A DNA stretch of 64,000 bases, taken from Bombardia bombarda. Its lineage: Eukaryota > Ascomycota > Sordariomycetes > Sordariales > Lasiosphaeriaceae. Position 1 is the first letter of the stretch. Each line of letters starts with the position of its first letter. Location of the stretch: assembly GCA_030512295.1 (NCBI GenBank), contig JAULSR010000002.1, positions 9,424,001 through 9,488,000 on the forward strand, read 5' to 3'. Shown in pieces: positions 19,960 to 31,551 of this stretch. The notes under the pieces are model-generated. The model saw only the letters and a program-made list of their open reading frames with translations. It was not told the DNA's origin and ran no database searches. Made by a program: the position numbers and the translations under genes.

Positions 19960-21615
19960 TCACTCTCCCCCTCCACTCCGCAAATACCTCAACCGATCAT
20001 ACCGCAACACACTCTGCATCAGCACCTCGGCCCCAATCGCACAATCCTCCGGACTCGTGTACTCCTCCGGATTATGACTGACCCCATTCCTACACGGCAC
20101 AAACACCATACTCGTCGGGCAGTGTCGCGACGTATACACCGAATCATGTCCCGCCCCGCTGACCATATCCCTCGCCAGACTATCCGAGCCGCACACAGCC
20201 TTGGCCGCCTCACGCACCGCGCTAATACAGTCCTCGTGGAAGTGGATAGCAGGGGAGACGCTATCAGTCCTCCAAGAGACGGCGAGGTCGAGGCCCTTGG
20301 TGGTCTCCTTGGAGGCGATGGTAGCAAACCGGGACTTGAGCTCGGCCTCGAGGGTGTCGAGGGTGCTGTCGAGCGGGGCGCGGATGTCGAGGGAGAAGGT
20401 GACGCGGCCGGGGATGGTGTTTACGCTGCCGGGGTGGAGGGTGAGGATGCCGGTTGAGGCGAGGGCGGCGTGCGAGGTTGCCAGGTCGTGGGAGAGGGTG
20501 ATCATGCGGCAGGCGGCGAGGAGGGCGTCGGAGCGGGAGGAGAAGGGCGTTGTGCCGGTGTGGGCTTCTGTGGTGGTTGTCAGTCATCTATGGGTCTCGG
20601 AGTGAGTTGGTAGGAAGGGCGGCCACGCGCACCTCGGCCCACGACTTCGACGGTATACCACCGGTACGCCTGCACGCCCTGAACGACGCCGATCTTCTGA
20701 CGTTGGGCTTCCAGGACCGGGCCCTGCTCGATATGCAGCTCGAAGTGTGCCGCCAGCGGCATGGCCGTGTGACTGGCCGGCATTGAGCCCAAGTAGCCAA
20801 TGCGCTCCAGTTCCTCCTTCATCGTGGCAGTGCCCCCACCCACCTCTTTGAGGCCGTGGGCACGGTCAAGTGGGATATCGCCCGCCCATACGCCGGACGA
20901 AATCATGGATATGGGGAAACGTGCGCCCTCTTCACTGCTGAAGCATCAGCCATGCCCACTAACGGTCATCATATAGAGACAAACAGATCACTCACTTTGT
21001 CCAATTCACCACCCCCACCGGAAACGCCGTCTCCACGCCCTTCTCCTCCAGCACCCTCAGCATCTCCACACCCGCCAGCACGCCCAGAATGCCATCGTAC
21101 CGCCCCCCAGTCGGCTGGGTATCGAGGTGCGAGCCCGCACACGTTGGGGGTCCGTCCTCCCGCCCTGGGCGCACGGCAAAGATGTTGCCCATGGCGTCAA
21201 CGCTAACGGTGCAGCCGAGGGACTTGGTCGTCTCGACGAACCAGTCGCGGACCTGCTTGTCGGCGTCGGAGAGGGACAGACGCGACATGCCTGTTTCTGT
21301 GGCCTCGGCGGTGCCCCACCGCGTGCCGGTGCCCCATTGGCAGGTGTGGTGGAGGGAGGAGAGGAGGCGGGTTTGGTTGACTTTGAGGGTTTGGAGCGTG
21401 GGCTCGTCCATTTGGAAGGTCTGGGGATTGCTGGGAGAGGTGACTGATGACATGGTTGGGGATGTGGTGAATGGCCGGCTGCTTGTCAATGGCAATGACA
21501 ACGACAATCTTCTTTGAGGAAGTGATGTGGCATGCGTGGGCAACTTCCCTGCCCGGGTCGTCACTTGCTTGGGCAATGCCCGGCATATACGTGATGCGCT
21601 TAGTCGAAGGGACAT
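19960..21615 (-). CDS. M20-family ureido/N-carbamoyl amidohydrolase (beta-ureidopropionase/allantoate hydrolase type), mitochondrial presequence
   Basis: Three exons, 20996..21615, 20633..20937 and 19960..20567, encode 510 residues; introns of 58 and 65 nt have donors GTGAGT and GTGCGC. Dinuclear zinc motifs are present: GSHLDTQPTGGRYDG (His163, Asp174), NSEEGARF (Glu210), and HFELHIEQGPVLE. The dimerisation part contains VGREAHTGTTPFSSR, and near the C-terminus SGAGHDS carries the last ligand His. These define the branch with beta-alanine synthase (yeast-type PYD3), allantoate amidohydrolase and L-N-carbamoylase, which release ammonia and carbon dioxide from N-carbamoyl compounds. Residues 1-54 are rich in Arg/Ser/Leu with no acidic residue and end RPFTTSP, a convincing mitochondrial presequence. 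The exact substrate is open. Upstream TGATAA and CTATCA motifs could be GATA sites. Confidence 0.92.
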
Positions 21616-22089
21616 GGTGCCAGACGAGGTAGATATCCTGGATTTAGTAATGACAACTCGGAGCGTTATTGTATTGCTATCACTCTCTCAGGGCCGCCGC
21701 CACTTGACGGGAGGAGTTGGGGGCGGGTCAAGATACGGATATAACGAGTGACATGCCACGCTTCCCCGCGTTTTGGCGCCGGTCATGATAAGAGACGTTG
21801 GTGATCACGTGGGTTCAGACACGTCTGCAATGCTGTGCTGCACATATGATGCTGATAGAACGGCGAATTGGAGGTGGAGATGGTTTGCAGCGTGCACTTG
21901 CCCATCAATTAATGACGGCACAGGCACTGCAAGTGCATGGGCGAATCTCGAGTTCTGGAAGGAGCAGTTCAGAAGGTCAAGTCGATTCGGGTTGCTTCGT
22001 AGCCCTTCGGGTGCCAAGCCGCTAGACCTAAAGAACGCGTGGAGGCGAGAGGACATGCGGCAGACACAACATCATGCTTCTCCTCTATG
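21616..22089. other. Intergenic between M20 hydrolase promoter and U1 3' flank
   Basis: No supported gene. A TGATAA GATA-type motif is present near 21785. Confidence 0.5.
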
Positions 22090-22264
22090 GCACCGCGAAA
22101 CGCGATGATCACAGTGAAAAAGAGTGTTTGTTTGGCATCAAAAATTCCGGCCGGAACGGCCCCGAAGGACAATTCATGACGGCTAGCACCACGATGTGCA
22201 ATGTAGGCTCTCCGTCAAACTGCGGGGTGTTCATGATCTCCCCACAGTCAACCAAGGTAAGTAT
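22090..22264 (-). ncRNA. U1 spliceosomal snRNA
   Basis: On the minus strand from 22264 the sequence starts ATACTTACCTTGG, the invariant U1 5' end that pairs with 5' splice sites. Stem-loop I follows with loop GATCATGAACAC, the U1-70K site. Next comes CATTGCACATC, the U1A-type loop of stem-loop II. A GGGGCC/GGCC hairpin and an Sm site AATTTTTGA (about 22137-22146) follow in order. The 5' end is firm. The 3' end is approximate; I placed it after a CGCG-TTT-CGCG hairpin at about 22093-22105. A TATA box (22313-22318) lies about 50 bp upstream and a 21-bp element shared with U6 lies at 22332-22352. U1 recognises 5' splice sites in pre-mRNA. Confidence 0.92.
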
Positions 22265-22331
22265 GAAGAAGAAAGGAAAAGAGAGTGGAAGAGGGACGGA
22301 GGGAGACGCGAATATATAGGTGACACTCATG

Positions 22332-22352
22332 GTCTGTGCGCGCCTGCAATTT
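22332..22352 (-). promoter_or_regulatory. snRNA upstream element of U1
   Basis: On the minus strand this reads AAATTGCAGGC-GC-GCACAGAC, ending 13 bp before the TATA box (22313-22318). It matches the element upstream of U6 in 20 of 21 positions and is also matched, inverted, at 22377-22397. Confidence 0.75.
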
Positions 22353-22376
22353 TTGCGAGCTCTTTTTGCGGGCGCC

Positions 22377-22397
22377 AAATTGCAGGCGTGCACAGAC
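22377..22397 (+). promoter_or_regulatory. Inverted third copy of the snRNA upstream element, facing right
   Basis: Reads AAATTGCAGGC-GT-GCACAGAC on the plus strand, 20 of 21 identical to the U1 copy, with a TATATT at 22408-22413, 10 bp further. The layout copies the U1 and U6 promoters but points to the plus strand. No known snRNA follows; see findings. Confidence 0.6.
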
Positions 22398-22546
22398 TAG
22401 CCGTAAGTATATTCGTACACTAAGTAGATATACCTAGACCACTGCATAAACCATGCATTAATCCCACACAGCATCACTAGGCAGATTCCCAACTTCCAAT
22501 CCCCCGACGTCGGTCACTACCCAGTATTGCAGTGAGGGGACCCATC

Positions 22547-24798
22547 ATGGAGTCCCAGATCATAACTGAGTTTTCTCCTCACCGATGCAGACACTGCAAA
22601 AAGGCCGCAATAGTCGTCGACGATAGCGTGCGCTCACGGTACTCGCCATGGACGCAAAAGTGGCACCACGTCTTGGACCACACCATGGCTGATGTTCACA
22701 CAGCGATGGATGATGAGTGTCCATTCTTCGTCTGGCTCTGGCGCCAGATCGAGGCGTCTCAGACCCCATACGAACAGCTTCAGCGGACAAAGATCAGGCT
22801 CGAACTCGGCACTATGGCACCTACAGGCGACTTCATTGCTCAAAACACCCACTGTGTCTCCATCGTGCTGTCGACGGGCAGCTACTCCTGGGTTGCGGGC
22901 AGGTTTAGAACTTTGTCAAGCGTTGGTATGTCAGCTTCTAACATTCTCTCAAGTCGTTGTCCTGAATGAATTTCACAGATGATCCGTCAGCCGATAACGC
23001 AATTGGGAGACAAATCATGGGGGATGTGTCGGCCCCGCGCAGCCTTCGCCAGATCCAGAACAGGCTTGCCTACTGCTCTCGCCACCACCCTGGCTGCAAT
23101 ATTCGTGATGAAACCTCAGACATTCGCCCCTCTCGCTTTCTGTCCATCAACCTGGCTCCTTCATCTGCGTCCGGAGAGTCTGAAGCCGACAAGATTAAAT
23201 TAATAGAAGCCACTTTAGCCAACAACGAACCATATATCATCCTCTCCTACGTTTGGGGACACATCCAGACCATTCAGACGACAGCTGAAACCATAGGGCA
23301 ACACAAATCCGGGATCCTTACTGCTACTCTACCGCAGACGATCAGGGACGCCATTACCGTCACACGCAAGCTCGGGGTCGGCTTGCTCTGGGTCGACAGC
23401 TTGTGCATTGTCCAAGATGACGCTGAGGAGCTCGCCAGAGAAGTGGCCAAGATGTCTTCGTACTACAGGAATGCGCTCCTCACAATCAGCGCAGCCATCG
23501 CCCCGAGCTGTGAAACTGGCTTCCTACGCCGTGACACACAACATGAAGCCAAATATCAAGACTTGAAGTCCGGTTTTGACTTGCCATTTCACAACGGTGG
23601 AAGATCCGCGTTCGATGGGGATGATCTCCAGGGCTACATCACTCTAGTGCCCCATGAATCCACGCCCCGACACGCCGTGGACCTTCGAGCGTGGACACTA
23701 CAAGAGGGGCTATTGTCCACAAGATTAGTGTCGTTTGGTGCAGACACCATCTCGTGGTCTTGTCTCTCTGTGGAATTTGGAAAGGTCACGACTGGACGTC
23801 TCCGAAAGGCCATCCAAGAATGCAAAGCAGCAATCCGAACTGCGACGAGCATCATGGCGTATATCATGCCCGAGGAGGAAGACCTGAGCTCTGCTTTACC
23901 GGACAAAGAACCGGAGCGACGCTACAAGGACAGTTACTCGGAATTTAAACCGGGAAGCCTTGCAAAACGAGCAAGGTCTTGGGGGTCCGGATACTCGTCC
24001 CTGCGGGTACAACAAGGGGAGGAGGCGGAGCGACACTTTCTGGGCACCTGGGACGAGATCATTTGCGAGTATACCAGCAGGGCACTGTCTGACCCCGCCG
24101 ACAGGGTGATCGCTGTATCTGCCATCGCAAGAGAGTTCTCTCCACTTCTCGGTTCGCCTTTGTTCGCAAAGCTGCCCAAATACCTGGCCGGACTGTGGTG
24201 GTCAGACCGTGTTGGTTTTCAGCTCCTATGGAGGCCCACGAAACAGTGTCTACAACGTCGTACGGCAGCTACTTACGTCGCGCCATCATGGTCATGGGCA
24301 TCCGTGGATGTCCCTCTGCATCGTCCCGGTAGTCGGGACGAATACGTCAAGTGGATTAAAGACAACGAAACGACAGAATTTCAAATCATCTCTTCTGAGC
24401 TTGAGCTACAAAGCACTCAAGCTCCATTTGGAGCTGTCAAGTCAGGATACATGCTCGTCAAAGGGAGGACCATCAGCATTAGTGAGATCAAACAAAACAA
24501 AGTACGAGTCAAAACGCCACCCCAGATGTCCATAACACTGGACGAGGACCTCGATCCAATGGTGCGAAAGGATCTTGGCAACATTCCGTTGGAGGACACA
24601 ACTGTTCTCCTCCAGGTGATAGATCGGTATTCTCCTGTTCTTGATAAGTCTGGGAATGTGAAGCCTGGGGAAGGCTTTCCGGCTGGTCTTGTCCTTTCGA
24701 TGAATGAGGACGGGACATATCGGCGACTGGGGCTTTTCTACGGTGACATATTTGACGCATATTCTGCAGTTCACAAGTACAGATTAACAATAGTATAA
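22547..24798 (+). CDS. HET-domain protein (second copy type)
   Basis: Two exons, 22547..22925 and 22979..24798, 732 residues. The 53-nt intron has donor GTATGT and acceptor TTTCACAG. The HET domain spans about residues 208-320: YIILSYVWGHIQ, then LPQTIRDAITVTRKLGVGLLWVDSLCIVQDD, then MSSYYRNALLTISAA and ETGFLR. It is followed by DLRAWTLQEGLLSTRLVSF (the R-x-W-x-x-Q-E block) and later TYVAPSWSWASVD, which is common in full-length fungal HET proteins. An N-terminal C-x2-C (RCRHCKK) is present. It is unlike the HET protein at 4.9 kb outside the domain, so a recent duplication is unlikely. Its family acts in non-self recognition; the specific role is unknown. Confidence 0.92.
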
Positions 24799-25442
24799 AG
24801 ATGACTTCAGAGCTACTCGTGGCAGCTCAAGCAAACACCCACATAAGGTTGGTATCTAGATATTCAGAAAGTCTTAGCCTCCACCCCTTGTGACTCTACA
24901 GACACAGGTCTCCCATCATTTCTCCTCTTCAAGTTCACACATCGACCAAGGTGGAATCCACAAGGACAACAAAGCCGGCTGTTCGCCGTTTGTCCGACTA
25001 GGAGAACACAAAGAGCTTCCTTAACCAAGACGTCTTTTTCTTTATACTCTTTTTACGATGAAGGTGGCGAGAACAAAGAGCTCGCTCGCGATGTCTTGAA
25101 CAGTTGCCGTCTCCCTTAATGACATTGCCCTTGTTTCTTCACAAACACTATTTTCTAGACGTTCATATCCTCGACCACAAAGACTAATGGTGTACACACC
25201 TTGAAAACAATGCTATTGTCTCACTTCTTACAAGAACGGTTCTCTTTCGATGAGCCTTTGTTCCCTCTACGAGGATCCGGTATTAAAAGGCTGAGTCCTC
25301 GTGCCGTCTTGCTCAAAAATTCCCATCATCATTATCGACATCATCACCACTCTAAGACACTGGTTGACCCAGTCCTCCAAACTCAATATTGACCAGCCTA
25401 GCTAACTATTAAACAGCAGCTAACCCTATCTCAGGAAATAAG
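24799..25442. other. Intergenic spacer
   Basis: 644 bp between two plus-strand genes; nothing supported. Confidence 0.6.
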
Positions 25443-26774
25443 ATGTCCTACTATCTTCGCAAACGCAAGGGTCGTGGTTCCACGTCTGGCACCGACTCTG
25501 ACTCTAACTCTAACGCAGTGAAGCATCGCTGCCGCAGTTGCAACCGCGACCGCGAAGAGACCCTTTTTCACGGCAGTTCGACCTCTGATCTTTGCAGCAG
25601 CTGCACCTTAGCTAAAGCTCCTGTTAAGACTAAAACTACTAACAAGACTACTGCTATTAGTTATAGTGCTGCCTTAACCAAGGGTCTCAAGCCTGCTCCC
25701 AAGACTGCTCCCCAACCTACGAGCCGAGAGCTCTCTATCAGACTTTCAAATAAAAAGCCTGTATACCGGACTCTTGACAGTTTATCCACCCACCTAGCAA
25801 AGCTGGAGCTTAAGCCCAAGACTTCGACTCCCGGCTCGAGCAAGCAAGCCTACGTCCCTGGACAAAAAATCACACTCAAGGACCCCCGCTTCAAACCCGC
25901 AAACACTAACGCAACGAAGCCCATCTCCTTCAAGCCAACCCTCATCAACATCAAACCCGCAGGTAACGGAACTGTTGTCGTCTCCAAGGTAAAACCTCCC
26001 ACCCCTACTCCTACTCCTACTCCTACTCCTACTCCGACTCCTACTCCTACTCCCACCCCTACTTCCACCGCCCTCATCCCCGCGGCACCAACAAATAAAA
26101 TGTCCTACGCCCAGCGCTTGGCATCAGCCTACCGCACCGCCTTCCCCCACGGGGCCAAACTAATCAAAACCCGCGGGACCAACAACCTCTGCGGCTTCTA
26201 CGCCGTCATCGAGTCCCTCTACTGGCAGTACCCTGCCCTCCCCCACCAACCAACCATCTCCGCCCTACAAGCCGTCCTCGACCTGCCCGTGGTCTCTGCC
26301 CTCTTCAAGGCTCTCGGCCTCGGCACCAACAACTTCACCGCCGACCAGCTCGGCGTGATCCTATACCACTGGGGCCAAGCCCAGTCTCCCCCGCTGAACC
26401 TGCGCCTGTGCGTCTACCTCGCCAAGGAGCCGGCAGCAGCCGACGAAAAGTGGGCGGTGGGCACGGAGAAGGATGACCTGCCGGACTGCCGCGATCTGTG
26501 GATCTATAATAATGGTAAGGACGCGAATGGGTTGGGCAAGAAGGGGTTGGGGCATTATTCCGGTATGCGGCCGAGGTCGGGGGTGAAGAAGGGGTGGGTG
26601 GAGCTCTCGGGGGCTGGTACTACTGCTTCTACCTCTGCTTCTGCTTCTGCTTCTGCTTCTGCTTCTGCTTCTGCTTCTGCCAGACAACTGACTGAGGAGG
26701 AGGCTGCTATAGCCGCCCTTGGCGATGCTATTTGCGCTGCTCTTGGTGAGGAACCTCCCAGGCCGGCGTTCTAA
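25443..26774 (+). CDS. OTU/papain-like cysteine protease candidate with N-terminal zinc-ribbon-like Cys motif
   Basis: Single-exon gene, 443 residues. Residues 30-54 have C-x2-C ... C-x2-C (CRSCNRD and LCSSC), which may bind zinc. A long low-complexity Lys/Thr/Pro region follows, including a (PT)n run from CCTACT repeats (about 26000-26060). Residues about 220-380 look globular: GTNNLCGFYAVIESLYW with Cys250, NNFTADQLGVILYHWG, LCVYLAKE, then LWIYNNG and LGHYSGMRP with His371. Order and spacing resemble OTU-type deubiquitinases (catalytic Cys near the start, strands, then HY near the end), so Cys250 and His371 would be the catalytic pair. This is inference; the family assignment needs a profile search. 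An (SA)n tract from TCTGCT repeats (about 26627-26680) follows. Substrate and role are unknown. Confidence 0.72.
   Translation: MSYYLRKRKGRGSTSGTDSDSNSNAVKHRCRSCNRDREETLFHGSSTSDLCSSCTLAKAPVKTKTTNKTTAISYSAALTKGLKPAPKTAPQPTSRELSIRLSNKKPVYRTLDSLSTHLAKLELKPKTSTPGSSKQAYVPGQKITLKDPRFKPANTNATKPISFKPTLINIKPAGNGTVVVSKVKPPTPTPTPTPTPTPTPTPTPTPTSTALIPAAPTNKMSYAQRLASAYRTAFPHGAKLIKTRGTNNLCGFYAVIESLYWQYPALPHQPTISALQAVLDLPVVSALFKALGLGTNNFTADQLGVILYHWGQAQSPPLNLRLCVYLAKEPAAADEKWAVGTEKDDLPDCRDLWIYNNGKDANGLGKKGLGHYSGMRPRSGVKKGWVELSGAGTTASTSASASASASASASASARQLTEEEAAIAALGDAICAALGEEPPRPAF
25999..26060. repeat. (CCTACT)n coding microsatellite
   Basis: Hexanucleotide units encoding Pro-Thr repeats in the OTU-like gene, with a few third-base changes. 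Confidence 0.9.
26627..26680. repeat. (TCTGCT)n coding microsatellite
   Basis: Near-perfect hexanucleotide run encoding Ser-Ala repeats near the C-terminus of the OTU-like protein. Confidence 0.92.
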
Positions 26775-29316
26775 TGGCTGGCATGGGTGAGGTGGTGGTG
26801 GTGGCGGACAGTGGCCTATGGTCGAACTGTGGGAGTGATAGTACGGTAAGTGCGTGTGTAGCGTCTGTACGAATTTTGTTTTGTTTTGCTTTGGTGTAGC
26901 TGAATATGCTACAATCTGGTAAGTAATTAAATCACTTTTTTATTAAGTATTTCCTGCCTTTGGGCTCTTGAATGCGTGTGTGACAAACTGTAAGATGGCT
27001 GTATACCTATTGTGTCCGTAAATGTGTGTGGTACTGAAAAACTAACATCCCCGTGTAACGTGTTGCGCCCCTTTGAGCATCATGAATCTTTTCTAGCTTT
27101 AATCTAGTCTTGTAAACTAATGGCAGGAGCCTATAGAGCTTCTATCTCCGATTTAACATCGCACATTACTGATATACTGATGTAATAGTCTAAGACGTTG
27201 GTATTCCCACAAGTCGTTCAGAACGGGAAATAATAATAAAGCAAAAAGAGCCTCAAAGTAACAAAGGAAGCAAAAGAGGAGAATTGATGCTTTACCTGAC
27301 CAACTTCCAGAAATGATGCCCGTCACTGAAGTGGCTGCATACCACCAAGGTCTTCGTGGCCGTTGGAGGAATGGTGTAACCTGGCGAGAGTGAAGAAGCG
27401 AGGTCGGCCTTCAAACAACGAAATATGTGTAGTTGTGCTTGACGTTAACATGATCATCTGCCATAGAAAAATCAAGAGTCGTCAGGATCCAGATATGCCG
27501 AAAATAGCCGCCTGTCTCTACCATGGCCCAGAAGCATAAATGTACGCCCAAGACGACGGTAGCGGCAGGCTACGATTATGTGACATATCTGAGTAACCTG
27601 CTGTGTTGGTCAATGTTCCCGTCCCGCTTGAGACCGCTGCAAGCCCGATCGTGATACAGACTTTGGTGCTATGTTTTTCCCCGCCTCGTGGAGAGGTTGG
27701 ACAGTAAATGTTGTGGCACGCATTCTCCCATTGGAGGTTATCAGTCACTCTACGTATGCTGTATCCCGCAAGTCAAGGCGCAATGCAGCATCAGGCTCCC
27801 CAGTGACCCCCTCGAACGGTATTTCACCAAGAAAGTCATGATATGTTTAAACTGGGTGGTGTTTTACCAACAGCAAATAAAAGTCACGGGATTCTGCTGT
27901 TTGCTCAGGTCTTGAGTCGTCGGGTCTTGCCCTGTTTCATGGCCAGCTTCGCTTCGGCGATCTGCACCTTTCCATTGGAACCGAGATGGCAGTAGAGAAG
28001 GCAAAAAAGGCAGCAAGAATTGTGGGCGCCCGTTTCGGGATGGCAGCATCCACTGCGAGAACTGCTTGATGGACGATCCACCGGTCGTCGGTGTGATGAC
28101 CCCACTGCGGCTAGGGGGGTAGGGGTAGGGGTTTCCAGGGTGTGTGGTGTTGTTGTGTGTGCTAGCCTCTTGGAAGCCCGCCACTAGCGGGAATCGACAT
28201 GGGAACTCCAAAGGGAAGCTGGCAGCATGCCGCCTCGAGCATGCTTACCTCCCCGATCGAGCGAAAACGGCCGCTGTCCGGGGCTGCCGGTAGGTGCACA
28301 GCGCAGCAAGCAAACACGCAGCAGCAGCATCGACAAAAGTCCCATGACTCGGCTCTGATGGAATGGCCCCCAATCACGAGCCCTTGGCCTTGGAACCGAT
28401 CTATCTCCAGCTTTCACTTCGTCTTGGTGAATCCAAGACTGATCGAAAGAATGTTCTGCTACTGCCGCATCGAACCACTTCAAGGCAGTGCTGGACGCAC
28501 GAAGTTGGTTCGGGCAGGGTGCATGTCGTGTCCTAAAAGATCGACTTGCTTTTCGTTAAGACATGTCGTACCGCATAGAGATAGACGATAGAACTGAGCC
28601 TCGATCCGCTAGCGGTTCCCGTCGGTCCCACGCCGTAATCTGCGATCGACGTGTAAATGTTGGGGAGAACTAGAGGCTGGACAGTTGGACGGCTCGACGG
28701 GTTATGTTGAGAAAGATTGGCATTCCTTTCCAAGGCACGCAAGGCAAGAACTGGAATCCAAGGACCTGAGTGATGGGGGCACTGACGGGCCACGACCCTA
28801 ATTTGTCTTGCGACAGCTGCACCTTAGCGGAGACGCGGTTGCTTGGTGGTACATACACATGAGGCGAGCGACCATTGTGAGGCTGAGAATGAGCACTGTT
28901 TTGTCGGGGGTACAAGGAAGTATCCACCGCAAGTTGGCGATCTGCCAGTCAGCGCAGCGACCGAAGTGGGTGTGAAAGGGGGCAAGTGTTCGTGGTCAAA
29001 TGGCGAGACGCTTATTGCACGCCTTCCAGGCTGCCACAGGAATATGCTGAAATTCCTTGATTGATGCGGGCCATTATACGGGACGATGGTGGTGCTGGTG
29101 TACAGTACATGTAGGTAGCAGCCGGTGGGTTGCGTAAGGTTGAGCAACAGCGGAAGGGCCCCACGATCCCGTCGATAGATAAGAGCTCCATATGACAAAG
29201 GGCTTCTAAGGCCTAGCTGCACGGCTAGCAGAATGGGGATATCCCGTGAGCGACAGGCTGGCTGGCTGACTGGGTTGCCATAGAGATCTGCAGTAGTTTA
29301 GTTTGTCGCCATCCTT

Positions 29317-29361
<45 letters not shown>

Positions 29362-31551
29362 TAATAGTAATAACAAGAAATTTACTTGAGCCTGAGGCTT
29401 TGGGGTCAGTCTCTGTCCCGTCCTCGCCGTCTTACCACACGGGTGGAATAAATGGATGGAGAGAAAAACGGTGTGACCATCCACCATCCATCAAGGTGCC
29501 AGGGTCCTTTAGGTTCCAGTGCGAGGTTCCAGTGCGCGCTAGGGAAGATAGCCGCTGAGGCCCGGTGCGGTGTGTGGCCGCTGTCGGCTGTCGGCTGCCA
29601 CCAAAGGACACTAAAGGGATTCTTCGACACAAACGTTAGACCGACGCGTGGTCAGCCCCGAACCATCCGATTGAGTCAGTAGAGTGGTCTGGAGTTTTTT
29701 CGGCCGGCTGGGGCGACATTGTCACGACTAAAACATCTCGTGAGTTGTGGTCTTTCAAACTCGTAGAGAAGAAGAATCCCCGAGCTTTATCAGGAGTCGG
29801 GACAGGGTCTTGGGGGAAAATGTTGCATCTGGCCACAGCAGGTGGATGGATGTTGAATGTTGGTTGTTGGAAGAACCTGGATTGTGGAGGTGGAATGGAG
29901 GTGTGTCCATGGGTGTTGTAGGTGGAGTTGTGGATGTGCGCAAAAGGCGGGGTGTCTGTGCACCACTGCACTGTACATGTAAGGGAGGGCCTGGCCTAGC
30001 CCAGCAGCAGCAGCAGCACCTCCACTTGCCGAACACAGAAGGGATGGACCCTCCAAATCCTCGAGCCCTCTCCTTCGCACGGTTCGCACCCGCCACTCCA
30101 GTCCAACCCCCACCCACCAAAAAAAAAACGTCGCGCCAAAATTGATCAGTTCAACAGTTGCAATAGGATCGGGCGTTTCCATCCAACGCCGTCTCCTTCC
30201 ATCCCATTCCAGTCTTGCATTGAATCCGATCTGCTCCAAGTCTTTGAGGACGACAAGTCGAGAACTTGACGAAGCACAAGTCATATCCAGGGACTCGGAG
30301 GGAGCTCGAGGGCGGAAAGGGCCCTTCCACGGAACCCACCCACCCTGTGCTCACTGCTCCCCTTGTTCGCCACTCGCCTTGCCAAACTTAGCCCCCGCCG
30401 TCGGATTGCGATTGTTTCGAGTCGCGCCAGGAATCCCGTCTCTGCATGCGCACCAGGCTGTATGTACACTGGTATGTACACTGGGTGGGAGGATGTGCCA
30501 ACCAGTTGAATTGCTTTGTTCTGTTATCTCCGACCTCGATCTCCACCAATGTGTCAGCACAACATTGCTTGTCGAGGACAGAAATGGCGGCCTTCAAGGC
30601 ACCAAGTCATTGTTCTGCATCAATCCCAAGGAGCTCGTGAGTGGACGGCGTGATTCCTGACTTTTTACTGGCTCCTGAGATACATGGGCGACATGGTTCC
30701 AACGGCCAATCGCAAAAATGGAGGGCGAGTGGTGGGCTATGGCGCTTCTGGTGTTCCAGTGCCTGCCAGCCTGCTTCTCTGCCTCTGCCTCATTATCGGT
30801 GAGTGGCCGTCCTCCGTTCTCGCCTACATGCTTGCTTGCTTTAGCTTGCCAGCTTGTTTTGTCCGGCTTGCGCGTGCCGCCTAGTTTCTGCCTGCTGCGT
30901 ATGTATTAGTCCAGTGGCTCAGATCATCGGAGCATTTCCCAGCTTCCGCCTCAGCTAACGCAAGGCTGCCTCTGTTCTGTCTCTTACCTATCAGCTTGGG
31001 GAGAGGGGAGGTATATACACCCAGGCAACCAGTGGAGGGCACAACGCCGTTTTCTTCCTCCAGCCTGTCAACTATTACCTGCATGCCCCAACTGTGGTCT
31101 GGACATATCTGTTCCTTCTCGGGCCATGATTTGATGTGGCACTTTGACTCTTCCAGTAAGTACTTGTCTCGAAACATCCAGCCTGTCATCCCAAACCGGG
31201 ATCCTTATCAGGGTCAGGGACCAGAAGTCAGGTAGATCGCTTCTAGAACGTCCACCCACACCTTACAATCCCGCCACCCTCCCACCAGTAGCTGTTCCTG
31301 ACCCCTTTATTATCTCCTTTGTTCTGCCATGGGACCCCTTATTAGATAACTGGCTCACTGCGAACCTTAGCAGATATCTTTTGCACGCCCTCTGGATCCA
31401 AGTTCAAAAAAGGTTCCTACAATCTTGTTCTCGTCCTGTTCTGAACCGCTACGCTACGACGGCATTGTGATCTCCGGCTTGCCAAGCCGGTACGCGAACG
31501 CTCGCGACTTCAAATTCACCGTCAAGCTATCACGGCCCCTTCCCACCCATC
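26775..31551. other. 4.8-kb gene-free stretch upstream of the calpain gene
   Basis: I found no frame with family resemblance or splice-supported continuity on either strand. It contains an (AAT)n microsatellite at about 29321-29359, a CAG6 run at about 30002-30020 and a TAGGGG-like G-rich run near 28115-28130. Part of the right end is probably calpain promoter or 5' UTR. Confidence 0.55.
29321..29359. repeat. (AAT)n microsatellite
   Basis: About 13 perfect AAT units in non-coding sequence. Confidence 0.93.

Noticed and set aside
28110..28140. TAGGGG-like run as an interstitial telomere
   Set aside because: Only about three imperfect units; no TTAGGG array.
29747..30660. Overlapping frames on both strands before the calpain gene
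   Set aside because: No splice-supported continuity, no conserved motifs, low-complexity content.
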